A stretch of 64,000 nt of DNA, taken from the NCBI RefSeq assembly GCF_021347895.1, contig NC_067120.1:18213361-18277360 (forward strand), given 5' to 3'. The translations under genes were made by a program, and so were the position numbers. Under the pieces are notes generated by a model. That model saw nothing but the letters and a program-made list of their open reading frames with translations, was not told the DNA's origin and did not search any database. This document shows, piece after piece, positions 44,150 through 56,424 of this stretch (positions are counted from its first letter, which is position 1; each line of letters opens with the position of its first letter). The stretch comes from Acanthochromis polyacanthus (taxonomy: Eukaryota; Chordata; Actinopteri; Pomacentridae).

Positions 44150-47100
44150 CTGCAAGGAAAGAACAGAGAGGACATAAAAAATACAGTATATGTTATGAGG
44201 TTGGTAAAGGCAAGCAGAAAAGGAAGGAGGTGAGAGGCCTGTCAAAAAGAGCCAAGAGGGAAAAAGAGAAAATGGTCACTGTCGCTAAGTATCATGATGC
44301 TGGCTGTCACAATCAATCAATATCAGTGTAATCCTCTGAAAACAATGAGCGATGGCTGTACCTTCCATAAAGCCCCCAGGATTGAAAAACATTTAACGGC
44401 AGCACAATGGAATTCATGCAGGATCACCACTTTCATTTGGTCCTGCAGTGTTTGGCAAATTATCCATTTGTTTGGCAAATTTGTCTCATGTCTAGTTGAT
44501 TCCAAATCAACACCGCCATCCCAATGAGATCCCCCCCCCCGTTCGAGCCCAGGATCTGAGCGAGCGCGGTTAACATGTGCAGCAGCACACAAGCAAAAAC
44601 ATAGACTGGGCCTAGACACTCCATTAGAGAAACAATCTCACATGCAATAGTATCTGATAAGAAATGACACGCTTTCTTTGGAGTCCTAGTTACGCCTTCA
44701 TCTCTGTACAGTAAGAGAAGATGAGAAGCTTTTGTTCAGCCCCGAAAACCCACCCACCACCCACCACCCAACACACACACTCACACATCACTCCATTTTC
44801 TCCAGGTAATAGCACAGGGAGGGAGGAAAAGTGGGTCAGTCGCCTCCTATATGGGACTTGCAAGTGAGAGGAGGAGAACAGAGGGGAGCAAGGAGGCCTG
44901 TTTGATCTCCTGGCAGCCAGTGTCTTAGAAGCTGAGAGGAGCAGGTGGGTGCCCATCACTTCCCCCTCCAGCCTCGACTCACCCCCCCCGACAGGTCACA
45001 CTCATGAATATAATAGATGGCGATGGATAGGCTCTGGCTGTGCTTTCAAGGGGTCGTATTTGAAGTCAATGGGTCCATTCGTCTTTGTTTTCCCCGATCA
45101 TTTTCTGGCCACAAGCAAACACCAATAAAAATGCTTTCTGCTGCACAGAGGGCTCTGGAAACATTGCTGGTGTGTAGTTCATTTCCAGTACGTATGATTC
45201 CCTTTGATGGTTTATTTTGATTTCATCTTTAAAGGTATTGCTTTAAGAGATCCATTTGGCGTGCTATTCATTTTGTAAATGAGTCGCTGTTGCACAAGTC
45301 TAAACAATTTTTTTTTAGTTTTTAATTAATGTTAATTGCGCAAGCCTTTTCTCGTTATGCGAATATAGATCTGGAAAGAATACTACAGTCTCACAGGCAA
45401 TACGCAACAATCATGATTAATTGTGGCAAGCTAGTGACCCAAAATGCCAACTGTTTTCAACTAACTGCTTACTGCAACAGTGCAAGAAATATCCTTCCCT
45501 GGAAGGAGCCAGTATAAATCATATGTCATCAATGCAGCATGCGTTTAACGGATTTGACAGGATTTTATTGACGAAAACGTGCAGCACTGCAGGTGACGTA
45601 TTGCCTCACTTAAGCCCGCAAATAAAATGGCCTTGATTGGAATGGCGATTTATATCTGCATTAAGTCGGTTAGACGTTCAGTGGCTTGGCACTGCTCCAG
45701 TTACCAAGGAGATCCCATTGGGAGTCATTTACCCGCAGCGAAATTCTAATCGATACTTCTGGAAATGCTGTCTGGCACCACATGCTAGGCTTTAAATCTA
45801 AGAAACTACCCTGCTGCCAACCCCTGCCCTTCTCACATATTTAATTGAGCAAATGTTACCCCTGCACTGGAAGAGAGTTTTTTTGCTCCTCTTGCCGAGC
45901 ACCTATGATGAGTTTGGGGACTCTTCGCACTGCATGATCAGAGGCAGAACTCTCTGACTTATTCATGCTGACTGAAAATTTAATGGCCTTTAGAGCCGGA
46001 TGACCTAATGAGAGAATTCAGTGTAGTGGAACATCAGTACAGTAGCACCATGAATAATCAGCCCTAAAATGGCTCCCGTGGCTTAATCGCAGAGCCAGTT
46101 GCAATGTCGGTGCCAGTGCGGCCGGCTCAGCCAGCTTTGACCCTCTGTGGAATGTTATCAGGTCTCCCACACTTGTTCAGACATAATATTCAAGGACATT
46201 TCAGTGCTTTTCCATCTTGTCTTGTTCCATCACATGCAAGAAATTACAATTTTGCGCTACAGAGGGTACTGAGTTATAGAGTTATGAGTTTGGACGTCAC
46301 CCCTGCTTGACTTTAACGAGTGAAAAAGACCATTATAACTGTTGCATTTATGTGGTCGTCTGCAAGATCGCTGTTCTGTCTTTGGTGCTCAACAGTCATT
46401 GTGATGTTTTTGAGATTGCTCCATTAAACACTGCAGTTGAGAGTGGAAAACCATGCCATTTTCTACGATCCATTCAGCTCTCACTATTCATAATCCCTCC
46501 ATCTATGTTCACTTGAGACTAAGATAACATACATAATCTACAGTGCACTTGATTTTTTTTTTTTAAATAAAGACTCAATATTGTTTTACATCAAGTCATA
46601 ATAGAACTAGGCAGTAATTAAATACTGTGTCCTGACTTTTAGTGGAATCATTGTCACACATGGAGCTGCAAAATGATAAAGTCTAGACCACATGGTTATA
46701 ATTACAGCTTTTTAATAATGTATAAAACTACCCAATTACAGCTCCCTGAGGCTCCAGGTGATGTCTTAATATCATTTTGACTGCTGGACAGTGCAAAACC
46801 TGATCATCATAAGATTACAGTGATATGAAACAAAAAAATTATATTAAAATCATGTTCTATGGTAGAGGCCAGAGAAAAATGTATTCTTCACTAGATTACT
46901 TCTTTCTAGGTCTCACTACCATGGCAACATGGACAAACATGCAGTTTTGCCATGAAAGGGGGACTCTTAGTAATGGAATGGCAAAGAACAATTTAAATGT
47001 CTAAATTTATAAAAGCACTCCTGCTACAATTGCGATTTTTCCATTTTTGATAAAAAATCCACACTGCAGCATTGAACTCTGCCACCGTTTACTCTGTTAC

Positions 47101-48263
47101 AAACCAAACACTTCCCCTTCTATATATTTAAGAGTTTAAAGGAAAAGTGTAATTTTATTCTTATCAAAGTCCCAAGTGAATGATTTTCAAGGCCCACAGG
47201 AGCTCTGATGATTAGGGTTACAAAACATCCTGCTGAAACAGCTTTCACTGCTCTGAGTCATCAAATACCCGGATTTCTATTAATTTTTTTCACTGTCCAC
47301 TTGAGTGCATTATGCCTTCATGCTGGCTTGTATAAACTTGTTTTCTCTGCCAGACAGGCGGTGATTTAGCGACTCTGGCAACCGGGTGACCTCTTCTGCC
47401 CTGTAAAGGTTCGGCTCATTCACAGCATTAAATGGCGACCTTGGCTCGCTCCACTTTGAAATGCATTGGCTGCCTCCTCCCTGTGCACCACACTACCTAA
47501 TGTTGTATTTACAGTATACAACGGTGAGCAGCAGTAGTTACCAGCAAGCATAAAGCTGTCAATACAGGCTCTCCTCACTATCACTATAACATCTCCCAAG
47601 GCAACTTAAAACCTCGATCTCGATTCATCATTCAGCACAGAATCATCCAAGTATTGTATTAAACTAGCTGGAGATTGAGTCCTTTAGTCCTTATCATTCC
47701 CCTGGCTCGGGATTCCGAGTGAATATCATCTGGTAATATCATGGACAGCACTGTATCATTCCCTCAATTCAGCTTTCTATTAGGACAGAGAACAGAGAGA
47801 TCCAAAAGTAGGTCTCCAAGTAGCTTACCTGAAGTCATTTACATGCACAGCAGAATCTCAATCAAGGCCGACAAATTAAACAAGGAAATGTGTTTTTCGA
47901 AAAAATACACATGTATGAAATATGTTTATGAAGTGAAAAACATTATTTTAATTATGTCCGTTTTGACATTTAGGGCTATTTTGCCTCCGTAACTGTCTGC
48001 TTTAAAACTGGTGGATAGAAAATATTAAAAATATACATTTTGGTGTTTATTTTACTGCACATTGTCTCTTGGACATTTAAACAAATTAGTCCATTCTTAA
48101 TGGGCTGATGTCTCATTTGTCTAATTAAACATCACATTTCTGAGAAGTTGCAATACAAAATAACAATAATAAATTCTCTTTATGTAAATAATCAAATAGA
48201 GAAGTTTCATAGTCATGTTGTTCATTTAAAAGTTTTACCATATTCATCTACGGTGTCTTGCTG
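44150..48263 (-). other. tmem117: tmem117 intron, nothing recognised
   Basis: Part of the 11-kb intron upstream (in gene terms) of the exon at 44149. No transposon end, tandem repeat over 30 bases or exon was identified. Confidence 0.45.
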
Positions 48264-48850
48264 TGAAATCTTAGCCTAGCCGTGCTAGACAACCCACGGC
48301 AACGAATTTAATTCTCTGCCAGGGTGGGTCTAGTTACCCTCCATAAGGCTTGAAGCTGGATTCTCCTAAAACTGGCCGGACGAATCACCATGAAGTGTAG
48401 AGTCAGAAGGCGGGCGTAACTAAGTGACGACAGAGGCCCGACGATTCTGACAGAAACAACAGGCGCACAATAAACAGTTATCTTTCAACTTGGCTTTGGC
48501 CACAGCCCTTAAAGATTTGAAGCTAAAATTCAACTTGAAAGATAAACAAAGGACGGCACTGAAATGTTTCATTGAGAAGAAAGACGTATTTGGACTTATG
48601 CCGACGGGATATGGCAAATCCTTAATATACCAGTTGGCTCCGCTGGTTGGGAAGCTAATGGGACTTAGCCACAATCCGCCGGCGCTCTAGGAACTCCGTC
48701 AGCCTATTCGTTGCGCTGATTGGTTGTATACCTACCCAATTGCTGCAGAGTGATTTGAAAGACAACCTTTTAGCCCGCCTCCCTCCCTGTCGAGCTTCCC
48801 TAGACCCTTGTGCCTTCAGAAACATGGGTCTAGCGCGGCTAGTGAAATCT
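48264..48850 (+). mobile_element. TIR element carrying a RecQ-like helicase fragment
   Basis: The 8-bp direct repeat TGAAATCT lies at 48264-48271 and again at 48843-48850. Just inside, TAGCCGTGCTAGAC (48277-48290) and GTCTAGCGCGGCTA (48828-48841) are inverted repeats with one mismatch. An 8-bp duplication fits hAT or P-type transposons. The interior contains an open frame (about 48463-48690) whose residues include KDKQRTALKCFIEKKDVFG and LMPTGYGKSLIYQLAPLV. These correspond to the RecQ-type Q/zero motif (K-x-x-Q-x-x-A) and motif I Walker A (P-T-G-x-G-K-S-L-x-Y-Q-L). The frame stops soon after and lacks the DEAH box, so no helicase can be made. It lies in a tmem117 intron, antisense to the gene. 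Confidence 0.75.
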
Positions 48851-49567
48851 GGTAAAGCTAGGAAAAAACTGGGGTTAACATATCTACTTTTCTAAGATTA
48901 GGGTCGCATTGTTACCATACTTGCAACAATAAACACTTGATTATGCCTAAGGAAAGTGGGGGAGTCGCATGTTATGTGCAAAGCTAATGTTTTGCTGACC
49001 CATCCATCAAATTATAATAAAGTTGCCTGCCTTCCTCCTTTACAACCAATCACCAACACTGACTCCTGATTTCTGAACTCTATTCTGCTTATGTTTTGCT
49101 TTGCTGAAGGCTGCGTTAATGTGTAATGAAAACCATAATAATGGATACAGGTTCAGCTGCTGTCCTGTTGATGACAACCAATGTGCTACACAGCTGACGC
49201 AGTGAGGAAATATCTATTATTGGTAACAATATGGAGGAACCAAATCCAGAAAAGCTGCAGCAGAATCTAAGTAGTCAGAAATCAAAGTGAGTTCATCCTC
49301 AGCTGGTAAGACAGTTGGTAGAGATGGGAAAGTTAAAGATAAACCTGGAACCAAAACCAAACAGACATGAATAGCAAGATTCTCCACCTCTAGTCATGTA
49401 GAGGTATCTACACATGTATAGTGTACAAATGGTTTCAAACAAATAAACTAAAATATTACCTGTGATATTAATTATTATTGTGAAGCAAAGAGACGTGAAG
49501 ACAAGAATAAATAAAAAAAACGTGCACTGACAATCCCTGTGTCCATCCTCACCTTCCATCTCCACGC

Positions 49568-49971
49568 TCAGAGGAGTCATGCAATTCTGAACTCTAGATA
49601 GAAATAAATAAACAATGTAACACATATACACGCGTAAATGCACTAAGTTTGATAAACAACGTCATCGAGAGGGATACACGAGTGTAATCACATATTGAAA
49701 CTTTACTCGTTAGTCCTAGCAGATTCATGTTATTTTGGTATTAGAACAAGTTAGACTCAATCCAGCATTCTAACGTAATTCCTTTATTATTTACTAAATG
49801 TACTAAATGTAGAAGAGGGAAAACAGCAAAACAGGCAAGATGCTGCAGCACTCCGGGCACTTCTCTCATGTACTGCGCGCGTGCACAAATAAAGGGGCGA
49901 AATCAGAGGGAGGGAGGGACCAACAGTGTTTTGGGAGACGCTGCGATTCAAACTCCGGACAGCAGCTTTAA
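49568..49971 (-). mobile_element. Truncated piggyBac-like element, copy 3
   Basis: In reverse orientation, this matches the first ~400 bases of the elements at 7592 and 26407, from the TTAA (49968-49971) and terminal repeat AGCTGCTGTCCGGAGTTT down to CATGACTCCTCTGA. Identity then stops abruptly at about 49568. The other terminus is missing. It shares the GTGCCCGGAGTGCTGC segment with copy 2. It abuts the hAT-like element at 49977. Confidence 0.75.
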
Positions 49972-49976
49972 GAACA

Positions 49977-51503
49977 CACTGTTTCCCCTGGGTTGAAATG
50001 AAATTGTGAGGTGGTGGGGTGTAGGCAAGGGCCGAAGGCGAGTGCCGCAGGCGCGAAGCAACTAGGGGGGTCCGGGGCCATGCCCCCCCGGAAAAATTTT
50101 GAAAATCAAGATGCAAAATGGGGCATTCTGGCACAATTTGGAGCACATTTTGTTGTATTTGTAGCCATTTCCAAAAACTAAATTAAATAAATTTTCATGT
50201 TTCTTTTCTAAAAATTAGTGATAGTGAGAAAATATGACAAATATAAACCCACTTGTCCTTGCGATCAAAACATGTCAACTCGTCCAGTCTATTATATTCT
50301 GGTCAGATTTCCACAAGCCATTCCAAAATGCCACATCAGTTCTTATTACAAATTTGAAAAAGATGACAAAGGACTTGAATCTGGAATCGAGTGGTGACTT
50401 TTACTTTTTTTCTAAAAACAACTACTTGTTAGGTACCAAATTCCCACTTCATTTTTATTTATAATAAAAAGGTTATGTCATGACCTTCATTTTACTTAAA
50501 AATGTGAAAGAAAACTTCAACTCTGGGTTAACAACTGGTTTTCTGAAGGAGTTAGTTCTGTTTTCAAAACTGTTACCTTTTTGAACAAAGAAATAACTTC
50601 TTTAGAATACCAGTTGTTAACCTTGAGTTAGAATACATAATTTTGCACTGTGATATGTGTCAGGCAGCTGAATTAAAGACTTTAAGTAAACATTCTTGAA
50701 AACACAAACACCAAATTTGAACACATGCTCTCTTTATTACATGAGGCAAATCAAATACAAGTGGGGATTAATGTTGATCAATCTAAGCTTTCCATGGGTG
50801 TATAGTGTTTCTATAATCGCGTTGGCAGTGTCGTTCTATTTTGAAAAATGCTTATGCAGATATCAAAACAGCCCGCCCGCGGGCCGCTGAACCATTGAAA
50901 TTACAGAATTTGTTTTGCCATTGAATGATATAATTTCGGGCACTCTATAAATCATTTTATCAAAAGAAACTAGGAACTTTATATTTCGTTGAAATCATTT
51001 GTCTCGTTCGTGAGAACGGGTTTTGTCGTGCCTAAATGTTTTAACGGGAGCCATTTTTGCAGTCACGTTCAATTCGTATCGCCGCGGACAACAAAACAGT
51101 AAGCAAACTCAGTAAAGGAAGCGAGATCGATGCCTACACTGCGTTGCTCACTTTATTTTGATGACATGCGATAGCTTTGATACTTAATTTGACATATGTT
51201 TGTGATACACACCTGCTTTTAGCTCCGAAAAACGAAACAATGGAGCGCTGCTGCTTCTTGTCTGCAATGGGGATGTGCCTTGCTGTCTTCAGCCACGGCG
51301 AGAAAAGGCTGCCATTCTGGCTTGTTGATTTCAGCGGCGAATATACCGGACTTATGTGTCAATGCTTTCTAATATTTAGCATTACTTTTTTTTTTTTTTG
51401 GTGTGGACCAGTGAGGCAGCAATGTCGGCAAAATTGTAATGAGGCGGTGGCCTATACCAGCGAGGCGGCCCGCCTCGTCGGTCATATAGGAGGGGAAACA
51501 CTG
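49977..51503. mobile_element. 1.5-kb long form of the CAGTGTTTCCCC hAT-like element
   Basis: The left end is CACTGTTTCCCCTGGGTTGA (one mismatch in the fifth-base region) and the right end is AGGAGGGGAAACACTG. GAACA lies directly outside both ends (49972-49976 and 51504-51508). Both end regions are the reverse complement of the short form at 14146-14438, including the GGCGGCCCGCCTCGTCGG palindrome and an adjacent poly-T. The interior holds TCCGGGGCCATGCCCCCCCGG and no long transposase frame, so it appears non-autonomous. Confidence 0.75.
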
Positions 51504-53658
51504 GAACATACATTCAAACAGACAAAACACAAGAAAATATCTTCACCAAGACGACAACACGTGTGCAACATTTCGAAACATATGCGGCAAAGTGAGGAAA
51601 TACAAATCTATTGTCTGTATGTTGAAACCAACAGAAACAGCTTGTTTTTTTTTACATTTCAGCACAAGGCAAAGGGCAGCTCATTGAACCCATTGTTAGA
51701 AATATGCTGCTGTATCAAAGGCAGCAGCAGGTCCCATGTGTTATTGCATGCAACAGGAGGCATCTGCATGCCACGACATGCTATTTATTTAGCCTTTTGT
51801 CCACGGTATTACCACAGCTTAGTGCCAGGCAAGCAAACAGACGACGGGGACTAGTATGCCAGCAGCACAAAGGATCGTGGTAAACAGAGACAAATACACA
51901 TCTAGAGCAGGGTCTAATCCCACTCAGGGTACCACTGTAGTCAAATGCCACATCCTAAAGTCCTCATTGAAGACATTCACCAACTATAACCCCCGCGATC
52001 CTTTGCTCCACACTTCCATTGTTCAGTTTATACCTCCCTCTCACCATCATGACATTTATTCATCCATTCCTACCCTGGATAACCAACAGAAGAAGTATAG
52101 ATGCCATTTCACAGCTTCACTGTCCCTGTTCTACTCCAACTCCCTATTAGATCCCCACCCACTTGCTCCCTCCCTCCTTCCCTCCACCTTCGGATACTTT
52201 ACCCCCACCCCTCCCTTTCGCTAAATTAGTCGTGATTAATGTGTATGCCACGCATTGGGCCTTCTTAATTAAATAACACCATCTAATTAGGGGCTGATTT
52301 CGGCTGGTAATGGCGCCGTAAGATGGCGGAATGGGATTGTGCGGCGTGACAGAACATTCATGAAGCCCGTCAAACTCCCTGGGCGGTCACACTCCCTTGG
52401 TTTCGCACAAACAGCCCCCCTCCTAATCTGACAGTTACATTAAAATGCAAATAGCCCAGATGTGAGGGTTTGGTAACAAGTGTGGATTACAGCTCCCCAT
52501 GGAGCCACGATGGACGGGGTCTTTTTTCTCCCCCTTGATATGACATAAGCCAGGTAACAGGTTGATAGCTGCTGACCTGGAAGTGGCTGTTTAAATACTG
52601 GCTAGCACGCTGTTGGACATGTGTAAGATTACACAGTCTGGAAACCCCTTTGAGCTGAGCGATAACGGCACTGATGAATCCATTTTACATGACTAATCAC
52701 GAATAAATACTTGTCATCCAAAAAGATATACAATCTCTTATCAGTGACTGTTTGCTGTTCTGATGGCGCAGTTTATCTTCTTTCCTTGTGGATGTATCGC
52801 TGGTTTTAATTAAATCAAGCTCAAGACCAGCTGAAAGGTCAAAGAAAATTAAAGCATATTAATGAGCGCGGGGCACGGGCGGCATACAGCATCAGGTCAG
52901 GGAGACAGCAGGGGGACAGACGGCAGCCCCCCCTCCCAGCTCGCCGCACACACTCCGGCTCCCACGTACACATGCATGCAACTGCTAACTTGAGCGAGGT
53001 GCGAGACGTGAACAATATGTGTGTGTTGTGTGGGTGTGTGTGTGTGTGTGTCTGCGGGACGCCCCGTCTAGCCACCAGAAGAGCATCCCCCTGCAGTGCG
53101 CCATCATGGCTAGATGTCAAAGCTGGCAAGGGCCATGCCAAAATACCTACCCTTTACAAACCCTTAGCAGTAATAATACCTCACAGCAGCTTTTTTTCAG
53201 TACAATTGAATAGGAAAAAAAAAGAGAGAAAAAACAGCATTCATTCCCACAGTGGGGGCAGCTGCAGCCACAAAGGGGTATTGTACTTTATCTCTGGGCT
53301 GTGGCAAAACTACAACAGCCTTGGGAGTGAGGAGAAGGGTCGGGGGAGTGATGCAAATAAGGCTTGGACATAGATCAAAAGACTTAAGTTTCACTGCATC
53401 ATCCGGGCTGGAGCGCTTCTCCCCCTCCATCCCTCCATCCCTCCCAGCCTCCGTCACCTTTTCTCGCTCACTCTGCTGCATTCATGCTATCGCAGCCCCA
53501 GAGCCCGTTTTTCCGAGGGAGCGTCCTGGCAGAGTGTGAACATTGCTCTTACATGTCTGTCTCGAACAGAGATGTGAACGCTAATGGTTTTTGGCAGGGC
53601 CCGGGTCCTTGGTGGACACACTGTTGGAGCAGAAAGAAAACAAGCAGGAACGAGGGAC
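51504..53658 (-). other. tmem117: tmem117 intron, no exon recognised
   Basis: No coding exon seen. A 225-codon frame begins in the transposon at 51177 and runs into this region, but it crosses the transposon boundary and has no domain. A short GT-rich run lies at 53018-53050. Confidence 0.45.
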
Positions 53659-53681
53659 GGGGGGGGGGGGGGGGGGGGGGG
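53659..53681 (+). repeat. Poly-G run of 23
   Basis: Twenty-three consecutive G residues, a potential quadruplex former and an unusual homopolymer for G. Its exact length may be affected by assembly or sequencing error. Confidence 0.9.
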
Positions 53682-53796
53682 TGTGCAGAAAACTACCAGG
53701 TGTCTTGGCAGTGGTGGCTCCACTCGCTTTACAACAGCACCATCTGTCTTTGCGGGGAGAGCTTTGCAGCGCTGGATAAGTGATGTGGCTGCCCTG

Positions 53797-53917
<121 letters not shown>

Positions 53918-54216
53918 CAGCTACGGATGTGGTTTGAGGGTCGTGTCTGCTTGTGTAATTGTTTAATGGCCTGCTGCTACTTTTCACACGTGGACAACTG
54001 ACGCAGCTAATGCATGCACAAGAACGTGTGACTTCCGTAAGTTAGACGGATGTAAATTATATCTCAAGTCTCTCAAAATGTCGAAGCAACTCATTATTTC
54101 TCTCCAAGTATTATCCGGATGTCATCCAATAAAACGCTCTTGACAGTAAAGAAATGCAGTGACACACTAAAAGGGGCCCATTTTCTTGACATTTCAAGGC
54201 TGAAATGAGAGGCAGT

Positions 54217-54242
54217 AAAAAAAAAAAAAAAAAAAAAAAAAA
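54217..54242 (+). repeat. Poly-A run of 26
   Basis: Twenty-six consecutive A residues in tmem117 intron. No retrotransposon body was recognised upstream of it. Confidence 0.9.
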
Positions 54243-55172
54243 GGAATCCTCTTTGTGACAGATTCACTCAGCGCTAGTGCAAATGTAACTTTTCCCTGAG
54301 CAAGCAACATTCATCGTCTCAGTGGAGCTGCCCCTGTGCTCAGCCGCTCGCTTCCTCTTTCTCGGCCAACCGGAGAGAAGGAACAAGATGGATGCCGGTG
54401 TCACGGTGCCGGCCAGAGTGACAGATGGGCTGATTATACAGACTCGTCCCTCTGGCCGTAGAAAAACACAACACCTTGCCTGCTAGCTAATAGCCTTCAT
54501 CTGCCTGTGCCTTATGGATAGGTGATGTTTGTTGTTAATATGGAAGTAGAGCATTGTCTGGACAGATCCCATTACAGCCATGGCCTCCCTCTTGACACCT
54601 GGTACCTGAATAGACACCTGCCAGCCTGTTTTTCGGGGTCTTTTTACAGCCCCAACAAACTAAATGGTAAATCACCTCGCTGTGACCTCGTGTCTGGCTG
54701 GCTGGTTTCAAGGGCATGTTTTCTTTCCCCTGGATGGACACATTGCAAATGCATAAACGGATTCCTGTCACCGGCTTGATGTGTGGGTGTCAGGCTCTGC
54801 TGTGCACTGTGGTTTCTCAGCAGGTAAGCTGGGACAGCGGGAGCAGAAACCGAGGCCCAGACAGAGAGACATGGCAAACACATTTTGGTTTAAAGCCAGA
54901 GGGGTGTCAAAAAAAATAAGTCAAGTTCATGGGAGAATAAGTGCGGCTGCTGAAGGTGATCTTTTAGGATTAAACACCTTCCCCTCGCTTGCCCCCTACC
55001 TGTGATTTAAAGTCTGGGCTGATTAATCAGACCGGTATCGAGTCTCTGTTCAGGCGAGACGTTTAGATCAATCACGCCAACCAAAGGGGAGCGTACAGTG
55101 GCTCTAACAAATGGGAAGCACGGGATGGGGGGGGGAAAGGGGGCAGATAGAGAGAGAGATTGAACGTCTTAC

Positions 55173-55305
55173 TCCATGCTCCCAGCCATCAGCAGGAAAA
55201 GGTTGTAGATGTGTGAGAAGATGAAGAGGAAGAGGATGGTGCTGAAGAACATGGTCATCCAGGAGCCATGATCCTCGCGGAACATTTTCAGGCGCAGGTA
55301 TCGAC
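55173..55305 (-). CDS. tmem117: TMEM117, internal exon (most 5' seen)
   Basis: On the - strand the exon starts after CCTTTAG with the last two bases of a codon. It reads RYLRLKMFREDHGSWM, then TMFFSTILFLFIFSHIYNLF, a strong membrane segment, and LLMAGSM, ending with GA of a split Glu codon before GTAAGA. K-M-F-R-E-D-H-G-S-W-M is a conserved TMEM117 stretch. The six exons in this window give about 427 residues. The preceding exons, encoding the N-terminus with the first two membrane segments, were not found between here and 64,000. Confidence 0.94.
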
Positions 55306-56424
55306 CTAAAGGGAGCATGACAAGGACAGTGCTGTCAGTGGCGCTTCAAACAGCATGTCAACATGCTAACATGTATGGGCACGAAAATGGAGATGAAAGC
55401 AAATAAATTAGCCAGAAATCAATAGCGTCCTACTCCGTCAGACATGTGCCCTTTAGGAAGTAAAATTAAGATTAAAGACCACTTACAAGTGTCACTTCCA
55501 CGATCCTGAAATAATTGTGTTTTCTCAACCAATTTCAGCAGGGACTATTTCATCATCCGTCTCGACAGACATTATTCTACATACACATCATTTCATCTGC
55601 CAGTCTCCATCGGTGGATCCTCGCTTGTGTTTTATGTTGCGAGTTCCACATGATTAGAGAAATTATTCAAACATTTGTGACCTGTGGTGTTAGTCTTTTT
55701 TCATACAGTCCTGGCTTGGAATCAAATTATGGAGAAATATCCCTCTGGCAGAGCATGTGATTGATTCGGATACGCAGCCTTCTGCACAGAATGCATAATA
55801 AAACGAGCTTGTCCTCTGGTGGCGGCGCTCAGCAGAATGCATGAAGACAACAGGGTTTATTATACCACTGTTACCTTGTTGTTTTGACCTCTGTTGTTTA
55901 TGTGGCTGCTTGTAACGACCAACAGAAGAATATTCACCTTGAAATCAAGGACTCATGTTGTTACTGCTCAGAGTAGGGTGAAAAAGCATGCCATAAGTAC
56001 AGTATGAATTACTGAGATATGTAAAATACCATGTGGCATGCATAATGACATGCTTAACATGACTGCAAAACAGCTGTCATGTCCTTGATCTGCCTCCCAC
56101 ACCGTTCATGTAATGGAAGTAATGTAGTTTGTATATTCAGACTGTCTGCTAATACAGTATACCTGATTACACATTGCATGATCTTACAGTAACTGCATTA
56201 CCTTTACAAAGAAAAGTAGGTATTTTGACCTTATTTACAATACAAAACAAACAGCGTAGGTTTATTATATTAAAAACAGACCCAACAATCAGTGCAGGTT
56301 TCATTATTGGGACTAAAATCTTGTATTTTTCCAATGTTTCGTAAGTCCAACGTAATTTTTTTTTAATGACAGAGTCAAACCTCCCTGGCGTTGAAGTAGA
56401 TACCACTGAGATGCTCATTTAAGC

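Noticed and set aside
51177..51854. A 225-codon frame on the + strand
   Set aside because: It crosses the right boundary of the hAT-like element at 51503 and includes its poly-T; no domain is visible.
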